Assembly (NCBI RefSeq): GCF_024734075.1
Contig: NZ_CP102850.1
Coordinates: 2,728,001 to 2,792,000 of the forward strand
From: Gordonia mangrovi
Lineage (GTDB): Bacteria; Actinomycetota; Actinomycetes; Mycobacteriales; Mycobacteriaceae
DNA length: 64,000 bases
Reading direction: 5' to 3'
The stretch's first letter is position 1, and the number at the start of each line of letters is the position of its first letter. The notes beneath the pieces were generated by a model. It made no database searches, was not told the DNA's origin, and saw only the letters and a program-made list of their open reading frames with translations. This document shows, in pieces, positions 54,551 through 63,385 of this stretch. The translations under genes were made by a program, and so were the position numbers.

Positions 54551-55219
54551 ATGGCCAGGACGCCCAGTGGGACGACGAAAGCTGCCGACAGCAGCGCCGG
54601 CGAGAATCTGCGCGCCTACGGCGGCGAGGACGGCGGCATCCGGGTGGCGCGGAGGCGTGCCACCCTCATCGATGCCGCGTTGGAGTTGCTCGGTGCCTCC
54701 GACGGCGGTTCCATCACGGTCCGCGGGGTGTGCCGGGAGGCCGGCCTCACCACGCGCTACTTCTACGAGAGCTTCGATTCGGTCGAGGCGTTGGTGAGTG
54801 CGACATTCGACGGTGTCATCGGTGAGATCGCCGATCTCGGTCTGGCGGCCTTCGACTCCGGCGACGACGTGGAGGCCAAGGTTCGCGGAGCTGTGGGCGC
54901 CGTGGTGGCGGTGATCGACGAGGACCGACGCAAGGGGCGGCTGTTGTTCTCCCAGGCATTGCTGAGTCCGACCATTGCACGCAAGCGGATGGAATCGACG
55001 GAGATCTTTGCCGCACTCACCGTGCAGTCGGCGGCGGGTGTGGTCACGTTCAAATCGCGACCGAGGGGAATGGCGGCCGCGCACTTCCAGGTGGGTGGCC
55101 TGGGGCGGGTGCTGGCGGCCTGGCTGGACGGTCATCTGGAGTTGGATCGCGACGGGATCGTCGACGTCGGCGTGGGCTTGATGATGGCGTTGGCCGACGG
55201 CGTCGCGCGCTTCGATTAG
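54551..55219 (+). CDS. TetR-family regulator
   Basis: A 222-residue repressor with the N-terminal HTH SITVRGVCREAGLTTRYFYESF and a ligand-binding C-terminal domain. It diverges from the MpaB-family gene with 137 bp between, which contains an AT-rich TGTTGTCTTTTTCATTGAACGTTGG segment fit for an operator. ATG 54551 chosen; an in-frame start at 54515 would add 12 residues. Confidence 0.85.
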   Translation: MARTPSGTTKAADSSAGENLRAYGGEDGGIRVARRRATLIDAALELLGASDGGSITVRGVCREAGLTTRYFYESFDSVEALVSATFDGVIGEIADLGLAAFDSGDDVEAKVRGAVGAVVAVIDEDRRKGRLLFSQALLSPTIARKRMESTEIFAALTVQSAAGVVTFKSRPRGMAAAHFQVGGLGRVLAAWLDGHLELDRDGIVDVGVGLMMALADGVARFD

Positions 55220-55264
55220 TGCCGGATGCGGGCCGCCGAGTCGGCTGCGACTATGTTGGACCTC

Positions 55265-55918
55265 ATGACTAGCGGGACCGGCGACACCGACGTGCGTCCG
55301 GAGTCCCTCGGCCAATGGCGCGATTATGGCGAATCGACGCTGCCGGTGCCGTTGGCGGCGGCCCTCGCTGCCTTCGCCGAACACGGCTATCACGGGACGT
55401 CGGTCCGCGAGATCGCCGCGCGCGCGAACCTCTCGGTGCCGGGGCTCTATCACCACTACCCGTCCAAGCAGTCCCTGCTGCAGGGCCTGCTCGAACGCAC
55501 GATGACCGACCTGCTGCATCGGTCGGAGGTGGCCATCGCCGAGGCCGGCGAACGCCCGGTCGACCAGTTCGACGCCGTCGTCGAGTCCCTTCTGCGCTTC
55601 CACATGTATCGCCGCGAGCAGGCGTTCGTGGGGTCCACCGAGATCCGCAGCCTCGATGACGGGTACAAGGCCACCTACATCAGCCACCGCGACCGTCAGC
55701 AGCACATGGTCGACGAGATCGTGTTCGCCGGTGTCGAGGCGGGCGATTTCGCCACGCCATACCCCAAGGACGCCGCCCGTGCGGTCGCCACCATGTGTGT
55801 GGGTGTTTCGACCTGGTTCAAACTCGACGGCGAGCTGGGGGCCGACGAACTCATCGCGCGCAATCTGGAGCTCGCCCGCGCCCTCGTCGGCTATCGCGCC
55901 GACGCCCACGCGGTCTGA
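55265..55918 (+). CDS. TetR-family regulator (acyl-CoA operon)
   Basis: A 217-residue TetR protein with HTH TSVREIAARANLSVPGLYHHYPSKQSLLQGL and a C-terminal effector domain with the TetR_C_33-like wording AFVGSTEIRSLDDGYKATYISHRDRQQHMVDEIV. It is followed by the acyl-CoA dehydrogenase operon 107 bp downstream on the same strand, so it probably controls fatty-acid or related acyl-CoA degradation there. ATG 55265 chosen; 55253 is also in frame. Confidence 0.85.
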   Translation: MTSGTGDTDVRPESLGQWRDYGESTLPVPLAAALAAFAEHGYHGTSVREIAARANLSVPGLYHHYPSKQSLLQGLLERTMTDLLHRSEVAIAEAGERPVDQFDAVVESLLRFHMYRREQAFVGSTEIRSLDDGYKATYISHRDRQQHMVDEIVFAGVEAGDFATPYPKDAARAVATMCVGVSTWFKLDGELGADELIARNLELARALVGYRADAHAV

Positions 55919-56025
55919 TCTCCAGCGCGGCGGACGTGGCCCCGGGTTGACCGGAGGCCGATCACCTGGCAAGGTGTCGATCGCCGAACGATCGCTCGGT
56001 CGGTGCCACCCGGTGAGGAGATGCG

Positions 56026-57240
56026 ATGTCCGTTGACCTGCGTTACGACGACGATGTGACCGAAGTCGTGGAAAAGACGACCCGGTTCGTCCGCGAGTAC
56101 GTCCTACCCCTGGAGAACGAGCACCGAGGCGACATCAACGCCGCCGGCGGCGACGACCTCCGCCGCGAGATGAACGCCAAGGCCAAGGTCGAGGGCATCT
56201 TCGCTCCGCACGCTCCGGTGCAATTCGGCGGACTCGGCCTCAACATGTCCGACCGGGTTCCGGTGTTCGCCGCGGCGGGCTATTCCACTTTCGGGCCGAT
56301 CGCCCTGCACATCGGCGCCCCCGATGAGGGCAATGTGCACATGCTGGCGCACATCGCCAGCGACGAGCAGAAGCAGAAGTACCTCGCACCGCTGGCCGCC
56401 GGTGACCTGCGGTCGGCGTTCGCGATGACCGAGCCGTCGCCGGGTGCCGGAGCCGACCCCAATGCGTTGCGCACCATGGCCGTCAAGGTTGACGGTGGTT
56501 GGAAGATCAACGGCGAGAAGCGGTTCATCACCGGCGCCGAGGGGGCCGGCTTCTTCATCATCATGGCTCGCACCGCCGGTGAGCCGGGTGACCGAGGCGG
56601 CGCCACCATGTTCCTGGCACCTGCCGACGCGCCGGGCCTGTCGGTGGACCGCCACATCGTCACCACCGACCGGTCTATGATCGGTGGGCACTGTGAGGTC
56701 AGCTTCACCGATGTGTTCGTGCCGGATGAGGACATCCTCGGTGAGGTCGACGAAGGCTACCGGTATGCGCAGGTCCGGCTCGGCCCGGCACGCATGACCC
56801 ACGTGATGCGGTGGTTCGGCTCGGCGCAGCGCTGCCACGACGTCGCCGTCGACTACGTCTCGAAGCGAGAAGGCTTCGGCGGCAAGCTCGGTGACCTCGG
56901 CATGATCCAACAAATGGTCGCCGACAACGAGATCGATTTGGCCGCGAGTATGGCCCTGCTGGTCAAGGCATGTCACGAACTCGACGCCGGCAGCCATGCC
57001 TCCAACGAAACATCGGTCGCGAAAACCTTTGCTGCCGAGGCATATACCCGAATCGCTGACCGCAGTATGCAGATGTGTGGAGGGCTCGGTGTGTCCGAGG
57101 ACCTGCCGATCGCCCGGCTGCAGCAGGAGTTGCGTCCGTTCCGGATCTACGACGGACCCTCCGAGGTCCACCGCTGGGCGATCGCGCGTCGTGCCATCGG
57201 TCGCGCGAAGAAGGCGGCACAGGCGGTGGCCGCCCGATGA
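56026..57240 (+). CDS. Acyl-CoA dehydrogenase, ACAD10/11 type
   Basis: A 404-residue FAD acyl-CoA dehydrogenase that would introduce a trans-2 double bond into an acyl-CoA. Domain landmarks are AFAMTEPSPGAGADP, KINGEKRFITGAEGAGFFIIMART and the C-terminal IYDGPSEVHRWAIARRAIG. The IYDGPSEVHR form (instead of YEGTSQ) is characteristic of the ACAD10/11 group. Adjacent to, and overlapping by 4 nt, an aminoglycoside-phosphotransferase-fold gene, the same pairing that is fused in ACAD10/11 proteins, which act on 4-hydroxy acids. GAGGAG upstream. Confidence 0.9.
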   Translation: MSVDLRYDDDVTEVVEKTTRFVREYVLPLENEHRGDINAAGGDDLRREMNAKAKVEGIFAPHAPVQFGGLGLNMSDRVPVFAAAGYSTFGPIALHIGAPDEGNVHMLAHIASDEQKQKYLAPLAAGDLRSAFAMTEPSPGAGADPNALRTMAVKVDGGWKINGEKRFITGAEGAGFFIIMARTAGEPGDRGGATMFLAPADAPGLSVDRHIVTTDRSMIGGHCEVSFTDVFVPDEDILGEVDEGYRYAQVRLGPARMTHVMRWFGSAQRCHDVAVDYVSKREGFGGKLGDLGMIQQMVADNEIDLAASMALLVKACHELDAGSHASNETSVAKTFAAEAYTRIADRSMQMCGGLGVSEDLPIARLQQELRPFRIYDGPSEVHRWAIARRAIGRAKKAAQAVAAR

Positions 57241-58262
57241 GTGAGCATCCCGCGCTGGACTCGGCGCTGCTGCGTGATTTCCTGGTCCGCGAGGGCGTGC
57301 GGGTCGTCGGCGACCTGCGGGTGGACTTGATCAGCGGCGGCAAGTCCAACCTGACCTTCAGCGTGCGCGACGACGAATCACACTGGGTGGTGCGGCGTCC
57401 GCCGACGAGTGGCCTCACCCCCTCGGCGCACGACATGAACCGCGAATGGGCGGTCACCAGCGCGCTGCAATCCACCGACGTGCCGGTGGCGCCCACCGTC
57501 GCCATCGATTCCGACGGTGACGTACTCGGTGCGCCGTTCACGGTGGTGGAGTTCGTCGACGGTCGGATCATCCGGACCGACGACGATCTCGCGGCGCTGT
57601 CCGACGATGAGATCGACCGCAACGTCGACGGCCTCGTCGACACCCTGGTGCGGCTGCACGCCGTGGACTACCAGACGGTCGGTCTGGGCGATTTCGGTCG
57701 GCCGGACGGGTTCGCGGTGCGGCAGGTGAAACTGTGGGCGCGACAGTGGGGACACGTCAAGACGCGCGACCTCGACGATGTGGATCGTCTTGTCGCAGAG
57801 CTGAATGAGCGAATTCCGTCCGAGGCCGGCACCACGATCGTGCACGGCGACTACCGGGTCGACAACACGATCCTGTCCGCCGACGATCCGGGTGTCGTTC
57901 GGGCCGTTGTGGATTGGGAGATGTCCACGCTGGGCGACCCGCTGACCGACATCGCGCTGATGTGTGTATACCGCCGCAAGGGATTTGATCGCGTCGTCGG
58001 ATTCGACGCGGCCTGGACCAGCGACCGGTATCCCTCGGCCGACGACATGGCGCAGCGCTACGCCACCCGTACCGGTGGCGACCTGGGCGACTGGGACTTC
58101 TATCTCGCCCTGGCGAATCTGAAACTCGGCGTGATCGCCGAGGGAATCACGTATCGGGCGCGGGCCGGCGCGGCGTCCGACGGTGCCGAGCGCGCCGCCG
58201 AGGCGACCGGCGACTTCATCGCGGCGGGACTGAGCACATTGAGAGGGAAAAATCGTGTCTGA
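57237..58262 (+). CDS. APH-fold phosphotransferase (ACAD10/11-partner kinase)
   Basis: A 341-residue kinase-like protein of the aminoglycoside phosphotransferase/choline kinase fold. The glycine loop is ISGGKSNLTFSV, the catalytic loop is IVHGDYRVDNTILS and the metal Asp is in VVDWEMSTLGDPLTDIA. Because it overlaps the ACAD10/11-type gene (ATGA), it is likely the phosphorylating partner that acts on hydroxyacyl-CoA before the dehydrogenase. This is an inference from the fused human ACAD10/11. It overlaps the next gene by 8 bp. Confidence 0.88.
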   Translation: MSEHPALDSALLRDFLVREGVRVVGDLRVDLISGGKSNLTFSVRDDESHWVVRRPPTSGLTPSAHDMNREWAVTSALQSTDVPVAPTVAIDSDGDVLGAPFTVVEFVDGRIIRTDDDLAALSDDEIDRNVDGLVDTLVRLHAVDYQTVGLGDFGRPDGFAVRQVKLWARQWGHVKTRDLDDVDRLVAELNERIPSEAGTTIVHGDYRVDNTILSADDPGVVRAVVDWEMSTLGDPLTDIALMCVYRRKGFDRVVGFDAAWTSDRYPSADDMAQRYATRTGGDLGDWDFYLALANLKLGVIAEGITYRARAGAASDGAERAAEATGDFIAAGLSTLRGKNRV

Positions 58263-58992
58263 CAACAAAGTTGCGCTGGTCACCGGAGCATCGCGCGGGA
58301 TCGGCGCGGCGATCGCCGAGCGTTTCGCCGCCGACGGCTGGGATCTGACCATCAGCTCGCGTGGTCGTGAGGCGCTCGAGCAGCGGGCCGGCGAACTCAG
58401 TGATCTGGGCGCCGGTCGGGTCGAGGTGATCCCGGCGGACATGACCGACGCAGACGCGGTGGAAGGATTGGCCGCGGCGCATCGTGAGGCGTTCGGTCGT
58501 TGCGATGCGCTGGTCGTCAACGCCGGCATGGGGCAGAAGGGCAAGGTCGCCGACCTCCCGGTCCGCAGGTTCGACCGGCTCTATCAGGTCAACGTGCGCG
58601 CGCCGTACATCCTGCTGCAGTCGCTGGTGCCGGTGCTGCGGTCGACCGCCGAGATCGCCGGTGCGGCAAAGGTTATCGCCGTCGCCTCGATCACCGGTGT
58701 CTACCCGGAGCCGGAATTGTCGGCCTACGGTGCGACGAAGGCCGCGCTGATCTCGCTGTGTGAGACCTTCAATCTCGAGGAGTCTGTCAACGGTGTCAGC
58801 GCCACCACCATCGCGCCGGGCTACGTGGACACCGACATGTCGGACTGGCTCAAGGACAAGATCCCGGGCGACGAGATGATCACTGTCGGCGATGTCGCGA
58901 CCATGGTGCACTCGGTGACCCAGTTGTCACGCTATGCGGTGCTGCCCAACGTCGTTCTGACGCGGCCGGGGGAGAACCTGCATAGGGCGTGA
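58255..58992 (+). CDS. Short-chain dehydrogenase/reductase
   Basis: A 245-residue classical SDR. NAD(P) site VTGASRGIGAAIAERFA, VNAG motif VVNAGMGQKG, catalytic Ser in IAVASITGVYP and the Tyr-x3-Lys pair in SAYGATKAA. It is the third gene of the acyl-CoA dehydrogenase/kinase/SDR operon and probably oxidises or reduces the hydroxyacyl intermediate. GTG start. Confidence 0.9.
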   Translation: MSDNKVALVTGASRGIGAAIAERFAADGWDLTISSRGREALEQRAGELSDLGAGRVEVIPADMTDADAVEGLAAAHREAFGRCDALVVNAGMGQKGKVADLPVRRFDRLYQVNVRAPYILLQSLVPVLRSTAEIAGAAKVIAVASITGVYPEPELSAYGATKAALISLCETFNLEESVNGVSATTIAPGYVDTDMSDWLKDKIPGDEMITVGDVATMVHSVTQLSRYAVLPNVVLTRPGENLHRA

Positions 58993-58995
58993 CGG

Positions 58996-59128
58996 GGTCT
59001 CGATACGCCCGCCCGTCTCCTTCGTCGCCGGTCCGGCTACTCGACCGGCAGCTGGAGCGTCTCGTCTGCGGATGATCTGGCTGCTGATCGAGTCGGCGAC
59101 GAGCGCAGCGAGGAGCCGTATCGAGATC
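58996..59128. repeat. Inverted repeat GGTCTCGATACG ... CGTATCGAGATC
   Basis: The left arm 58996-59007 and right arm 59117-59128 match at 11 of 12 positions. It lies between the convergent SDR and phosphatase genes and includes the phosphatase stop. Sequences of the form GGTCTCGATACG...CGTATCGAGACC are frequent intergenic repeats in Gordonia/Rhodococcus-like genomes (from memory). Confidence 0.6.
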
Positions 59129-59813
59129 ACCGGAAGGTGGCGAGCCCGCCCTCTCGGTCCGCAAGGTGGGCGTGCTCGTTGAACGAGACCACCGACACCC
59201 CGCTGCGTCCGACGATCAGTTTCGACATCGACGCGTTGACCATCGTGCGAGCCAACGCCGGCCATGCGCTCGGCGGGATATCCCACAGCTGGGCGAGCCA
59301 CTGCGTGATGGTGCCGGCCGACGACACCACCAGCACCGTCTGCCCGGAGCCGGCGAGCGCGGTGGCCCGTTCGGCCGCGGCGCGTACCCGCTTGGCGAAA
59401 TCCGCGAACGTCTCGCCGGTGCCGTGCTCACCGCTCCCGCTGACCCATTCGGCCAGACCCGCGTCGAGCCGCCGCTGGTAGCTGCGTCCCTCGCGGTACT
59501 CCTCGGCGGTGGCCGAGCCCACCAGAGCGGGCAGCGCGTACTCGTTCCAGTCCGGATCGACCTCGGGAGTCGGGGCGTCGGAGAACTGCGAGAGGACTCC
59601 GGCGAGGGTCTGTGACTGCCGCGGCAGATCGCCGCTGACCGCAGCGGTGATCGTGTCGGTGAGCCCGGACAGCAGGGTGCCGGTCAGCCGTGCTTGTAGC
59701 TCGCCGGCGTCGGTGAGGCCGCCGGGCCCGTTGACCGGTGGTTGATCGGAGCCGTACACGCCGTATGCGTTCGGATCGGCCTGCCCGTGTCGCACCAGAT
59801 AGATCACGCCCAT
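59127..59813 (-). CDS. Histidine phosphatase-superfamily protein
   Basis: A 228-residue phosphoglycerate mutase-like protein. The phospho-accepting His is in IYLVRHGQADP (residues 4-14). The second catalytic His, usual in 'VVSHGGxI', is replaced: VLVVSSAGTITQWL. Some members carry S/T here, so activity is possible but not certain. ATG 59813; the open frame upstream is not coding. Substrate unknown. Confidence 0.82.
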   Translation of the reverse strand: MGVIYLVRHGQADPNAYGVYGSDQPPVNGPGGLTDAGELQARLTGTLLSGLTDTITAAVSGDLPRQSQTLAGVLSQFSDAPTPEVDPDWNEYALPALVGSATAEEYREGRSYQRRLDAGLAEWVSGSGEHGTGETFADFAKRVRAAAERATALAGSGQTVLVVSSAGTITQWLAQLWDIPPSAWPALARTMVNASMSKLIVGRSGVSVVSFNEHAHLADREGGLATFR

Positions 59814-59910
59814 GGCTCTCACCTTATGGCGTGCGGACCGGAGCCGATGAGTTCGGGCCAGTTGCGCGGTCTGCCTGTGCGGGATGATCCCGCGATCGGG
59901 GAGTGCCCCT

Positions 59911-59955
59911 GTGAGGAGTGCCGCTGTGAGGAGTGTCCCTGTGAGGAGGGTCGCT
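59911..59955 (+). repeat. 15-bp tandem repeats, each holding a GTG and AGGAG
   Basis: Three copies of GTGAGGAGTGCCGCT-type units (59911-59925, 59926-59940, 59941-59955), with a more diverged fourth before them (59896-59910). Each carries GTG and GAGGAG, in phase with the following gene, so several ribosome binding sites and starts lie in a row. Confidence 0.8.
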
Positions 59956-60399
59956 GTGCCGACGATGTTGTTCGTCAACCTGCCCGTCGCCGACGTTGCG
60001 CGCTCCCGCGCGTTCTTCAGCAGCCTGGGTTTCCGGTTCGACGCATTGTTCTGCGATCGGGCGACGGCGTGCTTCGAGGTCAACGACAGCTGTCGGGTGG
60101 TGCTGCACAGGGCGCAGCGGTTCGCCGGCTACGCCGCAGCAACGGTCGCCGACCCGCGCCACGGGCGGGAGGCGCTGGTGGCCATCTCGGCGTCCTCACG
60201 TGCAGATGTCGATCGGTTCGCCGACGCCGCAATGGCCAACGGGGGAACGCATCTGCGCGCGGCCGAGGACCTCGGGTTCCTGTACTGCCGCAGCTTCTGC
60301 GATCCCGACGGACATGCCTGGGAAGTATTGTGGATGGACCCGTCGCGGATACCGGTGGACTCCGACGACGACCCGGAGGGAGCGGACGCCGTCGCCTGA
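59956..60399 (+). CDS. VOC (glyoxalase/bleomycin resistance)-family protein
   Basis: A 147-residue two-module VOC protein (LPVADVARSRAFFSSLGFRFDALF and SFCDPDGHAWEVLWMDP), with acidic end 'PEGADAVA'. VOC proteins bind metal and act on small ketones, epoxides or antibiotics; the activity is not told here. GTG 59956 is favoured over the earlier in-frame starts because GAGGAGGG precedes it by 6 nt; three upstream GTGs lie in the tandem repeat. Confidence 0.82.
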   Translation: MPTMLFVNLPVADVARSRAFFSSLGFRFDALFCDRATACFEVNDSCRVVLHRAQRFAGYAAATVADPRHGREALVAISASSRADVDRFADAAMANGGTHLRAAEDLGFLYCRSFCDPDGHAWEVLWMDPSRIPVDSDDDPEGADAVA

Positions 60400-60417
60400 G
60401 TGTCAGTCACCGGAGCG

Positions 60418-61464
60418 TCAGTGGAACGGGCTCGGTGCGGTCCGCGCCGGCGCATCGTAGGGCGTAGGCGGCAGACCGAAGCGGGCGAAGTCCTCCTCCA
60501 TCGTCTGGCTGAAGAAGGCCACGGCGTGGTCGACTTTCCCATCGTCGCCGAGGTCGAGGACCTGCAGCTGGAACGGGCGATGTACGCCGTCGGGTTCGCG
60601 CATGTACAGCCCGAAGGCGGGCTGTCCGTTCGCGACCGTCGGCAGCAGGATCTGATCGCCGGGTCCTTCGGCGGGGCAGTTGCGTCGGATGAGTTCGCCG
60701 ATTGCCTCGGCACCTTGGTACCAACCGGTGAACGGCGGCATCTCCCAGATGGATTTGTCGGTGAACAGGTCGACGATGGCGTCGATGTCGTAGCGCTCGA
60801 ACGCGGAGACGTACTTCGCGAGCAGGTCGCGTTTGGCCGCGTCGTCGAGGACGCTCGGTGACCGATCCGGTCCGGGTGTGTTCTTGAGCTGTTCCCGCGC
60901 GCGCTGCAGCAGGCTGTTCACCGTCGCGGTGGTGACGCCGATGGTGTCGGCCACCTCGGCGGCTCTCCACTGCAGCACGTCACGCAGGATCAGCACTGCC
61001 CGCTGCCGCTCGGGCAGGTGTTGGAGCGCGGCGATGAAGGCGAGCCGGATCGACTCGCGGGCCCCGACCACGTAGGCCGGATCGGCGTCGTCGGCCGGTG
61101 CGATCTCGTCCACCGTGCCTGCGAACGGCTCGAGCCATGGGACCTCGTGATCCTGCAGCAGGGTGTCGGTCGGGTCGAAGGCGTCGCCGCCCAACCCCGA
61201 CGGCATCGGACGCCTTTGTCTGCTCTGCAAGGCCGTCAGGCAGGTGTTGGTCGCGATCTTGTGCAACCAGGTGCGTACCGACGCGCGGCGATCGAATCTG
61301 CCGTAGCCACGCCACGCCCGGAGGTAGGTCTCCTGCAGAAGATCTTCGGCGTCGTGATGCGAGCCCATCATGCGGTAGCAATGCGCGAGGATCTCACGCC
61401 GGTACGGCTCGAAAACCTCGACGAAGTCGTCGTCGGACGCGGTGTGGGTGGTCGCGGTGGACAT
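60418..61464 (-). CDS. sigG: ECF sigma factor with SnoaL-like tail (SigG type)
   Basis: A 348-residue sigma-70 family protein. Sigma region 2 is EPYRREILAHCYRMMGSHHDAEDLLQETYLRAWRGYGRF, and region 4 is LQHLPERQRAVLILRDVLQWRAAEVADTIGVTTATVNSLLQRAR. A SnoaL-like domain follows (residues about 215-330) in place of a separate anti-sigma factor, as in mycobacterial SigG/SigJ. ATG 61464 chosen: the longer open frame lacks family wording. Likely responds to DNA damage or oxidative stress in relatives; the trigger here is unknown. Confidence 0.88.
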   Translation of the reverse strand: MSTATTHTASDDDFVEVFEPYRREILAHCYRMMGSHHDAEDLLQETYLRAWRGYGRFDRRASVRTWLHKIATNTCLTALQSRQRRPMPSGLGGDAFDPTDTLLQDHEVPWLEPFAGTVDEIAPADDADPAYVVGARESIRLAFIAALQHLPERQRAVLILRDVLQWRAAEVADTIGVTTATVNSLLQRAREQLKNTPGPDRSPSVLDDAAKRDLLAKYVSAFERYDIDAIVDLFTDKSIWEMPPFTGWYQGAEAIGELIRRNCPAEGPGDQILLPTVANGQPAFGLYMREPDGVHRPFQLQVLDLGDDGKVDHAVAFFSQTMEEDFARFGLPPTPYDAPARTAPSPFH

Positions 61465-62027
61465 GTGACAAAGGTTACGGGAGACCCCTGACAAGGTCAG
61501 CCCGCGAATGGATGACAAATCAGATGGAACCGCGGACGAGGCTGATGCGTCCAAAACCTGGCAGTGCGTTCCCGGCCGGTGGAAGGGGCGCGCACCGCGG
61601 CGGGGGAATCCGTCGGGTCGGCGGTTGTGAGGGGGACCGCCGACCCGCGGCGACTGCGGATCGGGGTTGGAATCACACTGCGTGCAAGTAGTCGGCGCGT
61701 AGCGCGCGGGCATATTTTCGTCGGTGAACGGCCCTGTCGGTTGATGGCGCCGGTGCCCGGCCCCGGATGCGGCGGTTGCTGGTCCAGCGACGCCGTTGCT
61801 AGCTTGATCGACATGACGCACGGCACGATCCGTCTCCGGCAGGTCACCTATGTGACCACTGCGCTGGGCTGTCGGCTGCCGTTCGCACGAGTTCTGTGTT
61901 GTCGGCGAATGCGCTGATCCAGCGTTTCCCCGCGGGCCCCTTAGGCCCACTCTCCGCCATCTCCGCACCGGCGCGCATGGCAGCGCGGCCTGGCCCGATG
62001 TGGCACATTCGATGAGGACACACACAC
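61465..62027. other. Gene-poor control region between sigG and the ROK gene
   Basis: 563 bp between divergent genes. It includes an open frame of 34 codons at 61814-61918 ending in RVLCCRRMR, and a GC palindrome GCGGGCCCCTTAGGCCCAC near 61935. The sigma factor's promoter and the ROK gene's promoter should lie here. No other gene is seen. Confidence 0.5.
61814..61918 (+). CDS. Possible small Cys-containing peptide (uORF)
   Basis: A 34-codon frame beginning ATGACGCACGGC and ending with adjacent Cys codons (VLCCRRMR) 110 bp before the ROK gene. No ribosome binding site is visible; a leaderless start is possible. It resembles small cysteine-sensing leader ORFs of mycobacteria only in having paired Cys near the end. 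Low confidence. Confidence 0.2.
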
Positions 62028-63335
62028 ATGACCGCAACGCTCGACCACCGATCCGCCGCGATCAACCCGGCAGCCACCCGCACGAAGCCTCCTTCGCCGG
62101 TGGGCGTCAGATCAGGCCCGGCCCGGACGTCGCCGTCTCGCACAGAGCGGGTTCGGAAGGGGGGCCCCGAGATCCACGTCGCCACTCCACAGATGCAGCT
62201 GTCGTCGAAACCTGCCGCGCTGGTGCTGCGGACGGCGCGCTTGGCCGGGCCCATCTTCCGGGACGAGGCCGCCGAACAGAGCGGACTGAGCGTGTCGACG
62301 GTGAACCGGCAGGTCGGTGCGCTGCTCAAGGCAGGGTTGCTGCGTGAACGGGCCGATCTCGCGCCGGCGGGGGCCATCGGCCGACCGCGTTTGCCGTTCG
62401 AACTCGACGTCGCCGGCTTCCTGACACTCGGCATCCACATCGGCTACAAGGTCACCTCGATCACCACCCACGACCTCTATCACCGGGTGGTCGGGGCGAT
62501 CCAGATCGAGACGCCGGCGGCCGACACACCCGACCAGGTGCTCGTCGCCATCGGCGAGAGCGCGCGCCGCTTCCTGACCCGATGGACGGGTCGTCGAGTG
62601 TTGTGGGCCGGTGTCGCACTCGGCGGCCGTGTCGCGCCCGGCGGTCTCGTCGACCATCCGCGACTGGGCTGGACCGCGGCCCCGGTCGGCCCGGTGATCG
62701 CCGAGACGGTCGGGCTGCCGGTCTCGGTGGCATCGCATGTCGAGGCCATGGCGTCTGCGGAACTGGTCGTCAATCCGGAACAGAAGAAGTCGAGCTTCCT
62801 GTACTTCTACGCCCGCGAGATGGTCGGTACGGCCTTCTGTGTTCACGGGACCATCCACACGCCGGCCGCGGGACCACCGGTCATCGGACATTTCCCGACC
62901 GGGCCGACCACGTTGCTCGACCCGGAGAAGACCGGGCAGCTGGAGGCGGCAGCCAGCGACACCGGCGTCGTCGACGCGGCGCACGCGCTGGGGATGACTG
63001 TGAGCGATATCGAAGGTGTGCACGACCTCGCCCGCACCGGCGATGCGACCGCGCGGGCATTGCTCGAGGAACGCGCCGAGGTTCTCGGACGTACCGTCGC
63101 GTTGATCGCCGACATCTTCAACCCCGACCACATCGTGCTCGGCGGGCAGGCGTTCACCGACTTCCCGGCGACCCTGCCGACTGTCGCCACAGCGCTCAAA
63201 GCCACCTCGGTGGTCGCCAACCGGGATGTGCGGGTGTCCCACTCGGGGTCCACGGTGCAGCAGCAGGCCGCCGGTGCGGTGTCGTTGGACGCCATCTACG
63301 CCGACCCGCTGGAGGCGGTGGCCGTCACGGCGTGA
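62028..63335 (+). CDS. ROK-family transcriptional regulator
   Basis: A 435-residue NagC/XylR-type ROK regulator. A disordered N-terminus of about 55 residues precedes the HTH (AGPIFRDEAAEQSGLSVSTVNRQVGALLKAG), followed by the ROK sugar-kinase-like domain (LWAGVALGGRVAPGG, IVLGGQAFTDFP). The zinc-binding Cys motif and full kinase residues of ROK glucokinases are not apparent. Length and layout match mycobacterial Rv0485, a regulator of PE/PPE genes, from memory. Effector unknown. Confidence 0.87.
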   Translation: MTATLDHRSAAINPAATRTKPPSPVGVRSGPARTSPSRTERVRKGGPEIHVATPQMQLSSKPAALVLRTARLAGPIFRDEAAEQSGLSVSTVNRQVGALLKAGLLRERADLAPAGAIGRPRLPFELDVAGFLTLGIHIGYKVTSITTHDLYHRVVGAIQIETPAADTPDQVLVAIGESARRFLTRWTGRRVLWAGVALGGRVAPGGLVDHPRLGWTAAPVGPVIAETVGLPVSVASHVEAMASAELVVNPEQKKSSFLYFYAREMVGTAFCVHGTIHTPAAGPPVIGHFPTGPTTLLDPEKTGQLEAAASDTGVVDAAHALGMTVSDIEGVHDLARTGDATARALLEERAEVLGRTVALIADIFNPDHIVLGGQAFTDFPATLPTVATALKATSVVANRDVRVSHSGSTVQQQAAGAVSLDAIYADPLEAVAVTA

Positions 63336-63336
63336 G

Positions 63337-63373
63337 TGAGTCAGACGTTGCGGAAACCGCAACGTCCGACTCA
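63337..63373. terminator. Hairpin between convergent ROK and ABC permease genes
   Basis: TGAGTCAGACGTTGCGG and CCGCAACGTCCGACTCA pair with one mismatch around AAA. It starts 2 bp after the ROK stop and ends 13 bp before the permease stop, so it can end both transcripts. Confidence 0.85.
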
Positions 63374-63385
63374 CGCGCCGGCCGG

